From assembly GCA_031081715.1 (NCBI GenBank), contig JAVHMA010000021.1:1-58494 (forward strand): a stretch of DNA of 58,494 bases. The letters are read 5' to 3'. Origin of the DNA: Armatimonadota bacterium (lineage in GTDB: Bacteria > Sysuimicrobiota > Sysuimicrobiia > Sysuimicrobiales > Humicultoraceae). Shown here piece after piece: positions 47,462 to 56,409 of this stretch (its first letter is position 1; each line of letters begins with the position of its first letter). A model generated the notes under the pieces. The model saw nothing but the letters and a program-made list of their open reading frames with translations. It made no database searches and was not told the origin of the DNA. The position numbers were made by a program, and so were the translations under genes.

Positions 47462-47686
47462 ATGGTGACCCGCAAGGACGTGAAGCGGCTGGTCGGACAG
47501 ACCGTGACGCTGCGCCTGACGCCGCAGGCCCCGGGCGGGCCCACGGTCACCGGGAAGCTCGTGGGCGTGCTCGAGGCCGCCGACGGGCTCGTGGTCACGC
47601 TCGAGCCCGCCGGGGTGCCGGGCGCACGCGTCACCTATCACTACCACTACATCCTGGCCGTCGAGCCGGGGACCACCGGGGGGTGA
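47462..47686 (+). CDS. Small conserved-looking protein, SH3/Sm-like
   Basis: A 74-residue product with a beta-rich pattern: VKRLVGQTVTLRLTP, then GKLVGVLEAADGLVVTLEPAG and ARVTYHYHYILAVEP. The alternation and GKLVGV turn are reminiscent of LSm or SH3-like barrels, but no family is recognised. ATG is preceded by GAGGAGG. It sits 10 bases after the ATP-grasp gene and 6 bases before the sulfurtransferase, so it belongs to that operon. Confidence 0.65.
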   Translation: MVTRKDVKRLVGQTVTLRLTPQAPGGPTVTGKLVGVLEAADGLVVTLEPAGVPGARVTYHYHYILAVEPGTTGG

Positions 47687-47692
47687 TTGTAA

Positions 47693-48532
47693 GTGGGATA
47701 CGCCAAGCCTGACGTGCTCGTCGAGACCGCGTGGGTCGCCGACCACCTGAAGGACCCCACCGTCCGCATCGTCGAGGTGGACGTGGACACCACGGCCTAC
47801 GCGCAGGGACACGTGCCCGGCGCCATCGGGTTCGACTGGAAGTCCGACATCCAGAACCCATTGCGGCGCGACTTCGTGGACAGGGCCGCGTTCGAGGCGC
47901 TGGCCAGCCGCGCGGGCATCGCCAACGATCACACGGTGGTCTTCTACGGCGACAACAACAACTGGTTCGCCACCTGGGCGTACTGGCTGTTCAAGTACTA
48001 CGGGCACCGCGACACGCGCGTGATGAACGGCGGCCGGAAGAAGTGGATCGACGAGGGCCGGCCGCTGGACACCGCGGCATCGTCGTACCCAAAGACGACC
48101 TACCGGGCGCAGGAGCCCGACCAGGCCATCCGCGCGTTCCGCCAGCAGGTTCTCGAGCGGCTCGGGCAGCCGGGCGTGGGCCTGGTGGACGTCCGCTCGC
48201 CCAAGGAGTTCACCGGCGAGCTGCTGGCACCGGAGAACCTGCCGCAGGAGGGCGCGCAGCGCGGCGGGCACATCCCGGGCGCGGCGAACGTGCCCTGGGC
48301 GACCGCGGTGCGCGAGGACGGCACGTTCAAATCGGCCGAGGAGTTGCGCGCAATTTACGAGCCGAAGGGCATCACGGCCGACAAAGAGATCGTCGCCTAC
48401 TGCCGCATCGGCGAGCGCTCGTCGCACACCTGGTTCGTGCTGCGCGAGCTGCTCGGCTACCCGCGGGTGCGCAACTACGACGGCTCGTGGACCGAGTGGG
48501 GCAGCCTGGTGGACGTGCCGATCGAGCGGTAG
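47693..48532 (+). CDS. Thiosulfate/3-mercaptopyruvate sulfurtransferase (rhodanese)
   Basis: A 279-residue protein of two rhodanese domains. The inactive N-terminal domain has [23 protein letters not shown] and [24 protein letters not shown]; the C-terminal domain has [28 protein letters not shown] and the active-site loop [17 protein letters not shown] with the persulfide Cys near residue 238. It transfers sulfur from thiosulfate or mercaptopyruvate to cyanide or thiol acceptors. The GTG start has GGGGGGTGA 5 bases upstream. It is followed by hairpin repeats acting as terminator. Confidence 0.92.
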   Translation: MGYAKPDVLVETAWVADHLKDPTVRIVEVDVDTTAYAQGHVPGAIGFDWKSDIQNPLRRDFVDRAAFEALASRAGIANDHTVVFYGDNNNWFATWAYWLFKYYGHRDTRVMNGGRKKWIDEGRPLDTAASSYPKTTYRAQEPDQAIRAFRQQVLERLGQPGVGLVDVRSPKEFTGELLAPENLPQEGAQRGGHIPGAANVPWATAVREDGTFKSAEELRAIYEPKGITADKEIVAYCRIGERSSHTWFVLRELLGYPRVRNYDGSWTEWGSLVDVPIER

Positions 48533-48547
48533 ACGCCGGCGGCGGCG

Positions 48548-48628
48548 GGGGCGCTCCGGGCGGGCGCCCTTTGCCGCGTCGTCTCGCGGGGACGCTCCGG
48601 ACGGGGCGCCCTCGTCGCGTGGTCCCGC
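48548..48628 (+). terminator. Tandem pair of hairpin repeats, probable terminator
   Basis: Two consecutive copies (48548-48587 and 48588-48628) about 80% identical, period 40-41 bases. The first contains GGGCGC...GCGCCC followed by TTT; the second a weaker version. It follows the sulfurtransferase stop by 15 bases. The rest of the interval before the DUF305 gene shows nothing else. Confidence 0.6.
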
Positions 48629-48705
48629 GGGTGCGCCGGGAAGGGCATATACGGGGTGATCCGAATTACTAGGGGAGCCGGAAGGCTCGCCCGTCGAGGT
48701 GCACC

Positions 48706-49281
48706 ATGCGGAACCGTCACGCCCTCGCACTCGTCGCCCTTGCCCTTCTGGCCGTCGGGGCCCTGCCCGCGGGCGGGGCGCCCCGGCCGGTCCCGACGCC
48801 GACGCCCCATCCGACCGTGGCCCGGCTCGGCGCGCTGAACGGCCCGGCGTTCGACGTCGCGTTCATGCGCGAGCTCATCCCGGTGCACGAGGAGGCGGTG
48901 GAGATCGCGATGGCGGCGACCCTCAATGCCGATCACACCGAGCTGCTCCGCTGGAACCAGGTCATGATTGACCGAAAGACCGGCGAGGTCAAGCGCATGC
49001 TGGCCATGCTCAAAGAGGCGGGGGCCTCCGAGGGTCGCCGCGGCGCGGGCGTGGCCACCGACGCAGTGAAGCGCATGCGCCAACTGCGGGGCGCGGCGCT
49101 CGAGAAGGCGTACATCCCGCTGATCGCCGCCCACCTCGAGCACAGCGCGAGCTTGGCCGCGCTCGCCGCGACGCGGGCCGCGCGCGCCGAGGTACGCAAG
49201 CTGGCTGCGGACGTCATGCGCGTCGAACGGGCCGAGGTCGCGACCCTGCGGGCCTGGCACAAGAAGTGGTACGGCAACTAG
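48706..49281 (+). CDS. Exported DUF305 protein
   Basis: A 191-residue protein with a signal peptide (ALALVALALLAVGALPAGG, cut near residue 25), a Pro/Thr-rich spacer and a four-helix DUF305 domain. AFMRELIPVHEEAVEIAMAA supplies the conserved M-x-x-H-HxxA-like helix (here HEEA replaces HHQMA), and KLAADVMRVERAEVATLRAWHKKWY ends it. DUF305 proteins of this type are periplasmic and sometimes metal-related; the His-Met-rich metal motif is reduced here. ATG with GAGGTG upstream. Confidence 0.75.
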   Translation: MRNRHALALVALALLAVGALPAGGAPRPVPTPTPHPTVARLGALNGPAFDVAFMRELIPVHEEAVEIAMAATLNADHTELLRWNQVMIDRKTGEVKRMLAMLKEAGASEGRRGAGVATDAVKRMRQLRGAALEKAYIPLIAAHLEHSASLAALAATRAARAEVRKLAADVMRVERAEVATLRAWHKKWYGN

Positions 49282-49302
49282 CCTTCCCGGCCGAGGTGTA
49301 GC

Positions 49303-50118
49303 GTGCTGCTCCAGGGGAAGCGCGCCCTGGTCATGGGCGTGGCCAACAACCGCAGCATCGCGTGGGGGATTGCCCGCGCCTTCCACCGTGAGGGCGCCGA
49401 ACTGGCGTTCACCTACCAGGGCGAGCGGCTCAAGGAGAACCTTGTCGGCCTGCTGGCCGAGCTCGGCGGCGCCGATCGGTTCCCGATCTTCCCCTGCGAC
49501 GTCACCTCGGATGCGGAGATCGCCGCGGTCTTCGACGGCCTGCGCGCCCGGTGGGGCGCGCTCGAGGTGCTGGTCCACTGCTTGGCGTTCGCGGGCCGGG
49601 ATGAGCTGACGCGACCGTTCGTCGAGATCTCGCGCGGCGGCTACGCGCAGGCCCTGGACATCAGCGCGTACTCGCTGATCCGCTGCACGGCCGCGGCCAG
49701 GCCGCTGCTGGAGGCCGCCGGCGGCGGCAGCGTGATGACCCTCACCTACAACGCGGTCGAGCGGGTCGTGCCGTCCTACGGCGTGATGGCCATCGCGAAG
49801 GCCGCGCTGGAGGCCGAGGTCCGCTACCTGGCCGCGGAGCTCGGCCCGGCCAACATCCGCGTCAACGCCATCTCCGCCGGGCCGATCCGCACGCTCGCGG
49901 CGAGCGCGGTGCGGGGCATCTCCGGGTTCCGCGACGCCATGGACGAGGTGGCGCCACTGAGGCGGAACGTCACCACCGAGGAGGTCGGGGACGTCGCGGT
50001 GTTCCTGGCGAGCGACCTGGCGCGCGCGGTCACGGGCAACTTGATCTTCGCCGACAGCGGCTTCCACGTCATGAGCGCGGCGGGCATGCTCGAGCTGCGG
50101 CGCAAGGACGGCGGCTAG
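49303..50118 (+). CDS. fabI: Enoyl-[acyl-carrier-protein] reductase (NADH)
   Basis: A 271-residue enzyme catalysing the last step of each fatty-acid elongation round, reducing enoyl-ACP. The FabI hallmarks are seen: GVANNRSIAWGIARAF at the cofactor site, LAFTYQGERLKENL near 35, FPCDVTSDAEI, VHCLAFAGRDEL and the active-site Tyr-x6-Lys in PSYGVMAIAKAALE near 152-159, then INAISAGPIRTLAASAV. GTG start with GAGGTG upstream. It converges with the CPBP gene, stops overlapping by 4 bases. Confidence 0.95.
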   Translation: MLLQGKRALVMGVANNRSIAWGIARAFHREGAELAFTYQGERLKENLVGLLAELGGADRFPIFPCDVTSDAEIAAVFDGLRARWGALEVLVHCLAFAGRDELTRPFVEISRGGYAQALDISAYSLIRCTAAARPLLEAAGGGSVMTLTYNAVERVVPSYGVMAIAKAALEAEVRYLAAELGPANIRVNAISAGPIRTLAASAVRGISGFRDAMDEVAPLRRNVTTEEVGDVAVFLASDLARAVTGNLIFADSGFHVMSAAGMLELRRKDGG

Positions 50119-50945
50119 AGGCCCCAGCCGTACCAGGCGGAGAGCACGGCGATCACGTTGTGCGCCGCGTGCGCGATGACCGGCGGCAGCAGGCTGCCGG
50201 TGCGCGCGTAGAGCCAGGCGAGCAGCAGCCCGAGCGCGAAAATCGGCACGCCGTGCACGAGCTGCAGGTGCACGGCCGCGAAGAACAGGCCGCTGGCGAC
50301 CGCGGCGAGCCGAGGACCCCACCGCGCGCGCAGGCCGCCGTACACGAAGCCCCGGAAGAAGACCTCCTCGCCCACCGGCACCACGACCGCCAGCAGGACG
50401 AAGAACCAGGCGAGCTCCGGCCCGGCGCCGAGCGTGTTGAGGATCGGCAGCAGTGGGTCGTCCGCGTGCTCGGCGGCGGCGGCGGCCTCGGCCCGAGCCG
50501 GCCCGATCACGAGCCCAAGCAGGTAGACCACCAAGCGCTCCATGCCCACCGCCACCAGCATCGCGGCCGCCGCGCCGAGCAGCCCCACCGCCCCCAGCCG
50601 GGGCCAGCCCTCGGCGCGCAGCCCGAGCGTCGCCGCGGGCAGGCGATAGCGCGCCAGCGCCACGTAGGCCGGCACCGCCACGAACATCGCGTTCTGCGCG
50701 AGCGCGACTACGGTCAGGTCGGCCAGGGTGAACGGGAGCCCGATCCCCGCCAGGTGCGCGGCCGCGGGCAGCGTCAGCACGAAGAGCAGCGTGACCGCGA
50801 ACATCTCGCCCAGTCCCCACAGCCCGCCGCCCGAGACCGGACGGATCGCGAGCAGGTAGGCGGCCAGCGCCCCGCTGAAGGCGAGCATCATCAACAGCGC
50901 GGTCGTCTGGGAGTCCGGGACGGGGTAGACGGCGGCCGGGACCAT
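50115..50945 (-). CDS. CPBP family intramembrane metalloprotease
   Basis: A 276-residue membrane protein with about eight helices. The glutamic intramembrane protease signature is present: VVPVGEEVFFRGFVYGGLRARWG (EExxxR) near 190, FAAVHL near 225 and IAHAAHNVI near 258, which supply the Glu and His residues. Members process or regulate membrane proteins, CAAX-like substrates or bacteriocins. ATG start. It is divergently placed 104 bases from dnaX; that gap was checked for a signal recognition particle RNA and has none. Confidence 0.88.
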   Translation of the reverse strand: MVPAAVYPVPDSQTTALLMMLAFSGALAAYLLAIRPVSGGGLWGLGEMFAVTLLFVLTLPAAAHLAGIGLPFTLADLTVVALAQNAMFVAVPAYVALARYRLPAATLGLRAEGWPRLGAVGLLGAAAAMLVAVGMERLVVYLLGLVIGPARAEAAAAAEHADDPLLPILNTLGAGPELAWFFVLLAVVVPVGEEVFFRGFVYGGLRARWGPRLAAVASGLFFAAVHLQLVHGVPIFALGLLLAWLYARTGSLLPPVIAHAAHNVIAVLSAWYGWGL

Positions 50946-51049
50946 GAACGCCCTACGGGGGTTCGTCGGCGCGCCGCGGACTTCCTACGCCCGCCGGCGT
51001 GGCAAGGAGGGCCCCGGCGCGCGCCGAAGTACACCGGGCCGAGGTGTTC

Positions 51050-52771
51050 ATGGTGTCCCACGTATCGGTCTACCGTCGCTGGCGCCCCAAGACGTTCGAG
51101 GAGATCATCGGCCAGGAGCGGATCACGCGGACGCTCCAGAACGCCATCCGCGCCGGCCGAACCTCGCATGCCTACCTCTTCGCCGGGCACCGCGGCACCG
51201 GGAAGACCACGACCGCGCGCATCCTGGCGAAGGCGCTCAACTGTGCGCAGGGGCCCACGCCCACGCCGGACAACACCTGCCCGCAGTGCGTGGCGATCGC
51301 GAAGGGCGTCAGCATGGACGTCATCGAGATCGACGGCGCGAGCAACACGAGCGTGGACGACGTCCGCGACCTCAAAGAGAAGATCGTGCTGGCGCCGACC
51401 GAGAGCCGCTACAAGGTCTACATCATCGACGAGGTCCACATGCTCTCGACCAGCGCCTTCAACGCGCTGCTGAAGACGCTGGAGGAACCGCCGGCGCACG
51501 CCGTGTTCGTGCTGGTGACCACCGAGCCGCACCGCATTCCGGCCACCGTGCTGTCGCGCTGCCAGCGCTTTGACTTCCGGCGGGTGTCGTTCGCCGAGAT
51601 CCTCGGCCGACTGCGAACCATCGCGGCGCAGGACGGCATCGCGATCGACGAGGCGGCGCTGGCGCAGATCGCGCGGGTCGCCGACGGCTCGGTGCGCGAC
51701 GCGGAGTCGGTCCTCGACCAGCTCAGCGCCTACGCCGGCGGGACGATCGACCGCGCGCTCGTCACCGAGGTGCTCGGGCTCGTGGACGAAGACGCGGCCG
51801 CGGCGTTCGCCGAGGCCGCGCTGCGCCGGGACGTCGCCGCGGCCCTGCGGCTCGCGCAAGAGGCCGCCGACGCGGGCAAGGACATCCGCCAGGTCCTGCG
51901 CGCGCTGCTCGAGCACTTCCGCGACCTGCTGCTGGTGAAGACCTGTGGGCCGCAGGCCGCGGAGATCCTCGACGCGCCTCGGGAGCACTACGAGCGGCTC
52001 GCCCAGCAGGCCGACGGCGTGGCCGTCTCCGACCTGCTGCGCGCGGTGCGCGTGCTCAACGACGCCGCCAACGACGCGCGCTGGAGCACGCAGCCGCGGC
52101 TGGCGCTGGAGGTCGCGCTGGTGCGCGTGGCGCGGCCGGACATGGATCCCTCGATGGAGGGTGTGCTGGCGCGGCTCGAGCGGCTGGAGAGCGGCGGCGC
52201 GCCGGCCGCCCAGGGTCCGCCGCGGGACGAGCCGCGCCAGACCGCCGACGCGCCGGCACCCCCGGCGAGGCAGCCGCGCGAACGCACGGGCGACCCCAAG
52301 GCGACCGCGCCGGCCCCACCGCTCGCGCCCCCCTTGCTGGCCACGCCGCCGGCACTCGCCACCCCCCCCGCCGGCGCGCCGCTCGTCTCGATCGACGACG
52401 TCCGCCGCCAGTGGGCCCGCGTGCTCGAGCACGTCAAGCGTCAGAAGATGATCTGCCACGCGCTCCTCATCGACGGTACTCCGCTGGAGGTAAGCGGCGA
52501 CGTGCTCACCGTGGGGCTGCGCTCCGCCTACGCGTTCCACATGGAGAACCTGAACCGGCCGGAGAACCGCGAGGTCGTCGAGCGCGCCCTCTCCACCGTA
52601 CTGGCGCAGCCGCTGCGGTTCCGCTGCCGGCTGTTCGACGCGCCGGGCGAGGTACCGGCCCCGGCGTCGGCGGAGCGGGTGGACGCCCCGTCCGGCCACG
52701 CCGGCGCGTTCCTGGAGCGCGCCCGGCAGCTCTTCGGCGCGCAGATCGTCGACGACCCGTCGGCCGGGTAG
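51050..52771 (+). CDS. dnaX: DNA polymerase III subunits gamma/tau
   Basis: A 573-residue clamp-loader ATPase. YRRWRPKTFEEIIGQE opens it, then Walker A GHRGTGKTTTARILAKALNC near 45, the zinc-binding Cys with CPQC, Walker B IIDEVHMLS near 127, sensor LVTTEPHRIPATVLSRCQRF, and the domain III helices. A Pro/Ala-rich linker (about 375-450) leads to the tau domain with VRRQWARVLEHVKRQKM. ATG was placed at the conserved start. No A-rich slippery heptamer for the gamma frameshift was seen. First gene of dnaX-ybaB-recR. Confidence 0.96.
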   Translation: MVSHVSVYRRWRPKTFEEIIGQERITRTLQNAIRAGRTSHAYLFAGHRGTGKTTTARILAKALNCAQGPTPTPDNTCPQCVAIAKGVSMDVIEIDGASNTSVDDVRDLKEKIVLAPTESRYKVYIIDEVHMLSTSAFNALLKTLEEPPAHAVFVLVTTEPHRIPATVLSRCQRFDFRRVSFAEILGRLRTIAAQDGIAIDEAALAQIARVADGSVRDAESVLDQLSAYAGGTIDRALVTEVLGLVDEDAAAAFAEAALRRDVAAALRLAQEAADAGKDIRQVLRALLEHFRDLLLVKTCGPQAAEILDAPREHYERLAQQADGVAVSDLLRAVRVLNDAANDARWSTQPRLALEVALVRVARPDMDPSMEGVLARLERLESGGAPAAQGPPRDEPRQTADAPAPPARQPRERTGDPKATAPAPPLAPPLLATPPALATPPAGAPLVSIDDVRRQWARVLEHVKRQKMICHALLIDGTPLEVSGDVLTVGLRSAYAFHMENLNRPENREVVERALSTVLAQPLRFRCRLFDAPGEVPAPASAERVDAPSGHAGAFLERARQLFGAQIVDDPSAG

Positions 52772-52805
52772 CGGCCGTCGCCACGCAAGCCCCGGAGGCC
52801 TCCCC

Positions 52806-53117
52806 GTGCGCATGGGCGATCTCAACAAGATGATGAAACAGGCCCAGAAGCTGCAGGCCGAGATGGCTCGCGTGCAAGAGGCGCTCGGCGCGGAGCGCGT
52901 GGAGGCGACCGCGGGCGGCGGGGTCGTGCGCGCGCTCTGCGACGGCCACGGCGAGTTGGTCGAACTGGCCATCGACCCGGCGGTGGTCGATCCTGGCGAT
53001 GTCGCCATGCTGGCGGACCTCATCCGCGCCGCGGTCAACGAGGCCCAGCGCAGCGCCCGCGCGCTGGCCGAGCGCCGGATGCGCGAGGTGACCGGGGGCC
53101 TGCAGCTCCCCTTCTGA
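52806..53117 (+). CDS. YbaB/EbfC nucleoid-associated protein
   Basis: A 103-residue DNA-binding dimer: MNKMMKQAQKLQAEM-type N-terminal helix, the VEATAGGGVVRALCDGHGELVELAIDPAVV strand pair and a C-terminal helix ending RRMREVTGGLQLPF. The GTG at 52806 fits GGAGG 7 bases upstream better than the ATG two codons later. It lies between dnaX and recR as in most bacteria and abuts recR. Confidence 0.95.
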   Translation: MRMGDLNKMMKQAQKLQAEMARVQEALGAERVEATAGGGVVRALCDGHGELVELAIDPAVVDPGDVAMLADLIRAAVNEAQRSARALAERRMREVTGGLQLPF

Positions 53118-53714
53118 ATGGACTACCCGGGGCCTCTGGCCCGCCTGATCGACGAGCTCTCGAAGATGCCGACCGTGGGACCCAAGACGGCCCAGCGGCT
53201 CGCGTTCCACATCCTGCGCCTGCCGCCCGAGGAGGCCCGCGCGCTCGCCGAGGCCATCGTGGACGTCAAGGCGAAGATGCGGTACTGTTCGGTCTGCTTC
53301 ACCATCACCGACGTCGATCCGTGCGCCACCTGCGCCGACCCCGCACGCCGCGACGACGTGCTCTGCGTGGTCGAGGACCCGCGCGACGTGCTGGCGCTGG
53401 AGCGCACACGCGAGTTTCGCGGCCGCTACCACGTACTGCACGGCGCCATCTCGCCGCTGGACGGCATCGGCCCCGACGACTTGAAGATCGCCGAGCTGCT
53501 GGCGCGGGTGCGCGACGGCGCGGTACGCGAGGTCATCGTGGCGACGAACCCGCGCGTCGAGGGCGAGGCCACCGCAATCTACCTGGCGCGCCTGCTCAAG
53601 CCGCTCGGGCTGCGGGTCACGCGCATCGCCCACGGCCTGCCGGTGGGCGGCGACCTGGAGTACGCCGACGAGGTGACGCTGGCCCGCGCGCTGGAGGGGC
53701 GGCGCGACCTGTAA
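53118..53714 (+). CDS. recR: Recombination protein RecR
   Basis: A 198-residue recombination mediator. The HhH segment [17 protein letters not shown] near 17-33, the four-Cys zinc site [16 protein letters not shown] near 57-72, the Toprim domain [28 protein letters not shown] near 82-110 with [12 protein letters not shown], and the C-terminal [23 protein letters not shown] are all intact. With RecO/RecF it loads RecA at gaps. ATG directly after the ybaB stop. Confidence 0.97.
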   Translation: MDYPGPLARLIDELSKMPTVGPKTAQRLAFHILRLPPEEARALAEAIVDVKAKMRYCSVCFTITDVDPCATCADPARRDDVLCVVEDPRDVLALERTREFRGRYHVLHGAISPLDGIGPDDLKIAELLARVRDGAVREVIVATNPRVEGEATAIYLARLLKPLGLRVTRIAHGLPVGGDLEYADEVTLARALEGRRDL

Positions 53715-54941
53715 ATGGGCGCGCAGCCGCCGGCCCGACCGGCGCGCGGCGGCGCGCTGCGGCACCGGCGGTTCGCGCTGTTCTGGCTGGGCCTGCTCAC
53801 CGCCCACACGGGCGTCTGGATGCAGACCGTCGGCCAGGGCTGGCTCGTCTACCAGCTCACCAATACCCCGATCTGGCTCGGGATCACCAGCCTGGCGTTT
53901 GCGCTGCCGACGATCGTCGTCCCGCTCGCCACCGGCGCGCTGGCCGACCGCACCGACCGGCTGGCGCTCGTGCGCGCCACGCAGGTGTTCTCCGCGGCCG
54001 CGGTCGGCGTGCTCGCGCTCCTGACGTACCTCGGCGTGGTACAGGCCTGGCATGTCGCGGCCTACACGCTGGTGGCGGGCCTCTCGCTCGCGTTCGAGGG
54101 ACCGGCGCGCCATGCGGTGATCCCCTCGCTGGTGGACCGCGACTCGCTGCTGGGCGCGGTCTCGCTGAGCCAGTCCTCCTACCAGATCGGGGGCTTCATC
54201 GGCCCGGCGCTCGCAGGCCTGCTACTCGGCGCCTTCGGCACCGGGCGCCTCTACCTGCTCTTCGTGGCGAACGCGTGCGCCTTTCTGGTCTTCGCCGCCG
54301 CGATCACGGCGATCCGCGCCGCTCCGGCCGCGACCGCCGCCGAACCGGCGTCGGCGGGCTCGGTCGTCGAGGGGCTGCGCTACGTGTGGGGTCGCGACGC
54401 GCTGCGCGCGTTGCTCCTGCTCGTCACCGTGGTCGCGATCTTCGGCCGCTCCTACGTGACGCTGCTCCCGGTGTTCGCGCGGGACGTGTTGCGCACGACG
54501 GCCGAGGGCCTGGGGTTCCTCACCGCGGCGCCCGGGGTGGGCGTGATCGCCGGCGCCGCGGTGCTCTCCACGGCGACCACGCGCGCGCGGCCAGGGCGAC
54601 TCTTCGTCGTCGCGGCCGTGCTCTACGCCGCCCTGCTGGCCGCGTTCACCCTGGCGCGCGCGCTGCCGGTGGCGATGGCGATCCTGGTGGCCCACGGCTT
54701 CGTGAGCGTCACGCTCATCGCGTCGCTGTCGGCGGCGCTCCAGCTCGCCTCGCCGGACGCGCTGCGCGGCCGGGTGATGAGCCTGTGGACCATCGCGAAC
54801 GTGGGCCTGCAGTCGGCGGGCGCGATGGTCACCGCGGGCGCCGCGGCCCTGGTGGGGGCACCGCTCGCGGTGGCGGGCGGCGCGGCGCTGGTTGCGGCCA
54901 CCGCGCTCGCACTCGCGCGACCGCTGCGCCGGTTGGAGTAG
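53715..54941 (+). CDS. MFS transporter (MFS_3)
   Basis: A 408-residue transporter of the enterobactin exporter-like group: ALRHRRFALFWLGLLTAHTGVWMQTVGQGWLVYQLT at the start, ATGALADRTDRLALVRATQ as loop 2-3 motif, EGPARHAVIPSLVDRDSLLGAVSLSQSSYQIGGFIGPALAG in helices 4-6, and RGRVMSLWTIANVG near 345. ATG lies directly after the recR stop, so it is probably read from the same mRNA. Substrate unknown. Confidence 0.88.
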   Translation: MGAQPPARPARGGALRHRRFALFWLGLLTAHTGVWMQTVGQGWLVYQLTNTPIWLGITSLAFALPTIVVPLATGALADRTDRLALVRATQVFSAAAVGVLALLTYLGVVQAWHVAAYTLVAGLSLAFEGPARHAVIPSLVDRDSLLGAVSLSQSSYQIGGFIGPALAGLLLGAFGTGRLYLLFVANACAFLVFAAAITAIRAAPAATAAEPASAGSVVEGLRYVWGRDALRALLLLVTVVAIFGRSYVTLLPVFARDVLRTTAEGLGFLTAAPGVGVIAGAAVLSTATTRARPGRLFVVAAVLYAALLAAFTLARALPVAMAILVAHGFVSVTLIASLSAALQLASPDALRGRVMSLWTIANVGLQSAGAMVTAGAAALVGAPLAVAGGAALVAATALALARPLRRLE

Positions 54942-55003
54942 CCCCGACGGCTGCCGCAGTCCCACGGCCGGCGCAGCCCTGGGCGGGCCTCAGCCGGTTC
55001 GGG

Positions 55004-55009
55004 TATACT
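55004..55009 (+). promoter_or_regulatory. Candidate -10 box for the ykuK-like gene
   Basis: TATACT lies 19 bases before the ATG of the next gene, which would give a leader of about a dozen bases. No clear -35 element precedes it. Confidence 0.4.
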
Positions 55010-55028
55010 GGATCGGGGCGGGAGTGCG

Positions 55029-55499
55029 ATGGAGTTCGTGAGCCCGACCAAGGGCCGCCTGACATTCGAGCAGATGTTCAAGCAGCTGGTGGGGTACATC
55101 AAGGACGAACCCGACCAGCACTACCACTTGATCATCGGCACCGACTCGCTGCTCTCCGACGACACCACGTTTGTCACCGCGGTGATCGTCCACAAGGTGG
55201 GCCGGGGCGGCCGGTACTTCTACCGGAAGTTCCGCAACCGCAAGATCGAGAGCCTGCGCCAGCGGATCCTGTTCGAGACCTCGCTGTCGCTCGAGACGGC
55301 CCACCTGATCACGACCGAGCTGGCCCGCAACGGCTACTCCCGGCTGCCGGTGGAGATCCACCTGGACGTGGGCCCCAACGGCGAGACCAAGCGCATCGTC
55401 CGCGAGGTCGTGGGCATGGTGTCCGGATCGGGCTACGCTGCGGTCATCAAGCCGGACGCCTACGGCGCCACCAAGGTCGCCGACAAGCACTCGAAGTAG
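55029..55499 (+). CDS. YkuK family ribonuclease H-like protein
   Basis: A 156-residue protein of the DUF458 (YkuK) family with an RNase H-like fold: FVSPTKGRLTFEQMFKQLVGYI at the start, LIIGTDSLL near 36-42 supplying an Asp in the first strand, FVTAVIVHKVGRGGRYFY, PVEIHLDVGPNGETKRIVREVVGMV near 115-135 and IKPDAYGATKVADKHS at the end. Length is typical. Function in the cell is unknown; nuclease activity is inferred from the fold. ATG with GGGAG upstream. Confidence 0.88.
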   Translation: MEFVSPTKGRLTFEQMFKQLVGYIKDEPDQHYHLIIGTDSLLSDDTTFVTAVIVHKVGRGGRYFYRKFRNRKIESLRQRILFETSLSLETAHLITTELARNGYSRLPVEIHLDVGPNGETKRIVREVVGMVSGSGYAAVIKPDAYGATKVADKHSK

Positions 55500-55555
55500 C
55501 CGGCGGTGAGGCTCGATCGACGCCCGGCGGCGGGGTAGCGCGGCCTGCGGGCTCC

Positions 55556-56380
55556 TCAGCGCGACCGCCGGCGCCCCCCGGCACCCGCGGGAAAGGCCGC
55601 ATCGATGCGCCGGATCTCGTCCGTGGTGAGGGTGAGCGCGCCGGCCGCCGCGTTCTCCTCGACATGCGCGAGCCGGGTAGCCTTGGGAATCGTGAAGGTC
55701 GCGGGGTGCCGTACCAGGAACGCCAGCGCCACCTGCCGGGCCGTGGCGCCGCGCGCCCGGGCGATCTCCTCCAGGACCGGGTGCGACCGAAATCGACCCG
55801 CCCCGAAGGGGCTGTAGCCGACGACCGCGACGCCATGCCGCTCGCAGGCGGGCAGCAACGTGCCCTCGATGCCCCGGTCCTCGAGGTGATAGAGCACTTG
55901 GTTGCAGGCGACGCGGCCCGGACCGGCGATCCGCACGGCCTCCTCCAGGTCGGCGGTGTCGAAGTTGGAGATACCCCAGCTGCGGACCTTGCCGTGCTGC
56001 GCGAGCGCCTCGAACGCCGCGATCGTGTCGGCGAGCGGGTGCTCGCCCGGCCAGTGCAGCAGGTAGCAGTCCAGCCGGTCGGTCCGCAGCCGGCGCAGGC
56101 TCGCCTCGCACGCCCGCCGCGTTCCCGCGCGCGTCGCGTTGTGGGGCCAGACCTTGGACACGAGGAACACTTCATCACGGCGACCCTCGATCGCCTCGGC
56201 GACGATCTCCTCGACGCGCCCGTTGCCATACATCTCGGCGGTGTCGATGTGGGTGAGCCCGAGGTCGAGCCCGCGCCGCAGGGCTGCCACCGCGCTGTGC
56301 CGGTCGCGTTCCATGCGCCAGGTGCCCTGGCCGATGACCGGGACCGCCACGCCGGTCGGACCGAACGGCCGGAGGATCAC
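55556..56380 (-). CDS. Aldo/keto reductase
   Basis: A 274-residue NADPH-dependent carbonyl reductase. The catalytic tetrad is visible: Asp and Tyr in HIDTAEMYGNG near 44-50, Lys in FLVSKVWP near 75 and His in DCYLLHWPG near 107. Cofactor-binding blocks WGISNF near 135, GYSPFGAGR near 190 and FTIPKAT near 230 follow. It probably reduces aldehydes or ketones of sugars or xenobiotics. GTG start, 29 bases after the serS stop, so it may be the last gene of serA-serS. Confidence 0.92.
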   Translation of the reverse strand: MILRPFGPTGVAVPVIGQGTWRMERDRHSAVAALRRGLDLGLTHIDTAEMYGNGRVEEIVAEAIEGRRDEVFLVSKVWPHNATRAGTRRACEASLRRLRTDRLDCYLLHWPGEHPLADTIAAFEALAQHGKVRSWGISNFDTADLEEAVRIAGPGRVACNQVLYHLEDRGIEGTLLPACERHGVAVVGYSPFGAGRFRSHPVLEEIARARGATARQVALAFLVRHPATFTIPKATRLAHVEENAAAGALTLTTDEIRRIDAAFPAGAGGRRRSR

Positions 56381-56409
56381 GCGATCACCTCACCGGCTCA
56401 CGAGCCGCC

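Noticed and set aside
50946-51049. Possible signal recognition particle RNA upstream of dnaX
   Set aside because: The GGAAGGAAGCAGCC-type core is absent, although this is a common location for the gene.
51050-52771. Programmed frameshift producing gamma from dnaX
   Set aside because: No A-rich slippery heptamer or similar site with a following stem was seen in the expected region.
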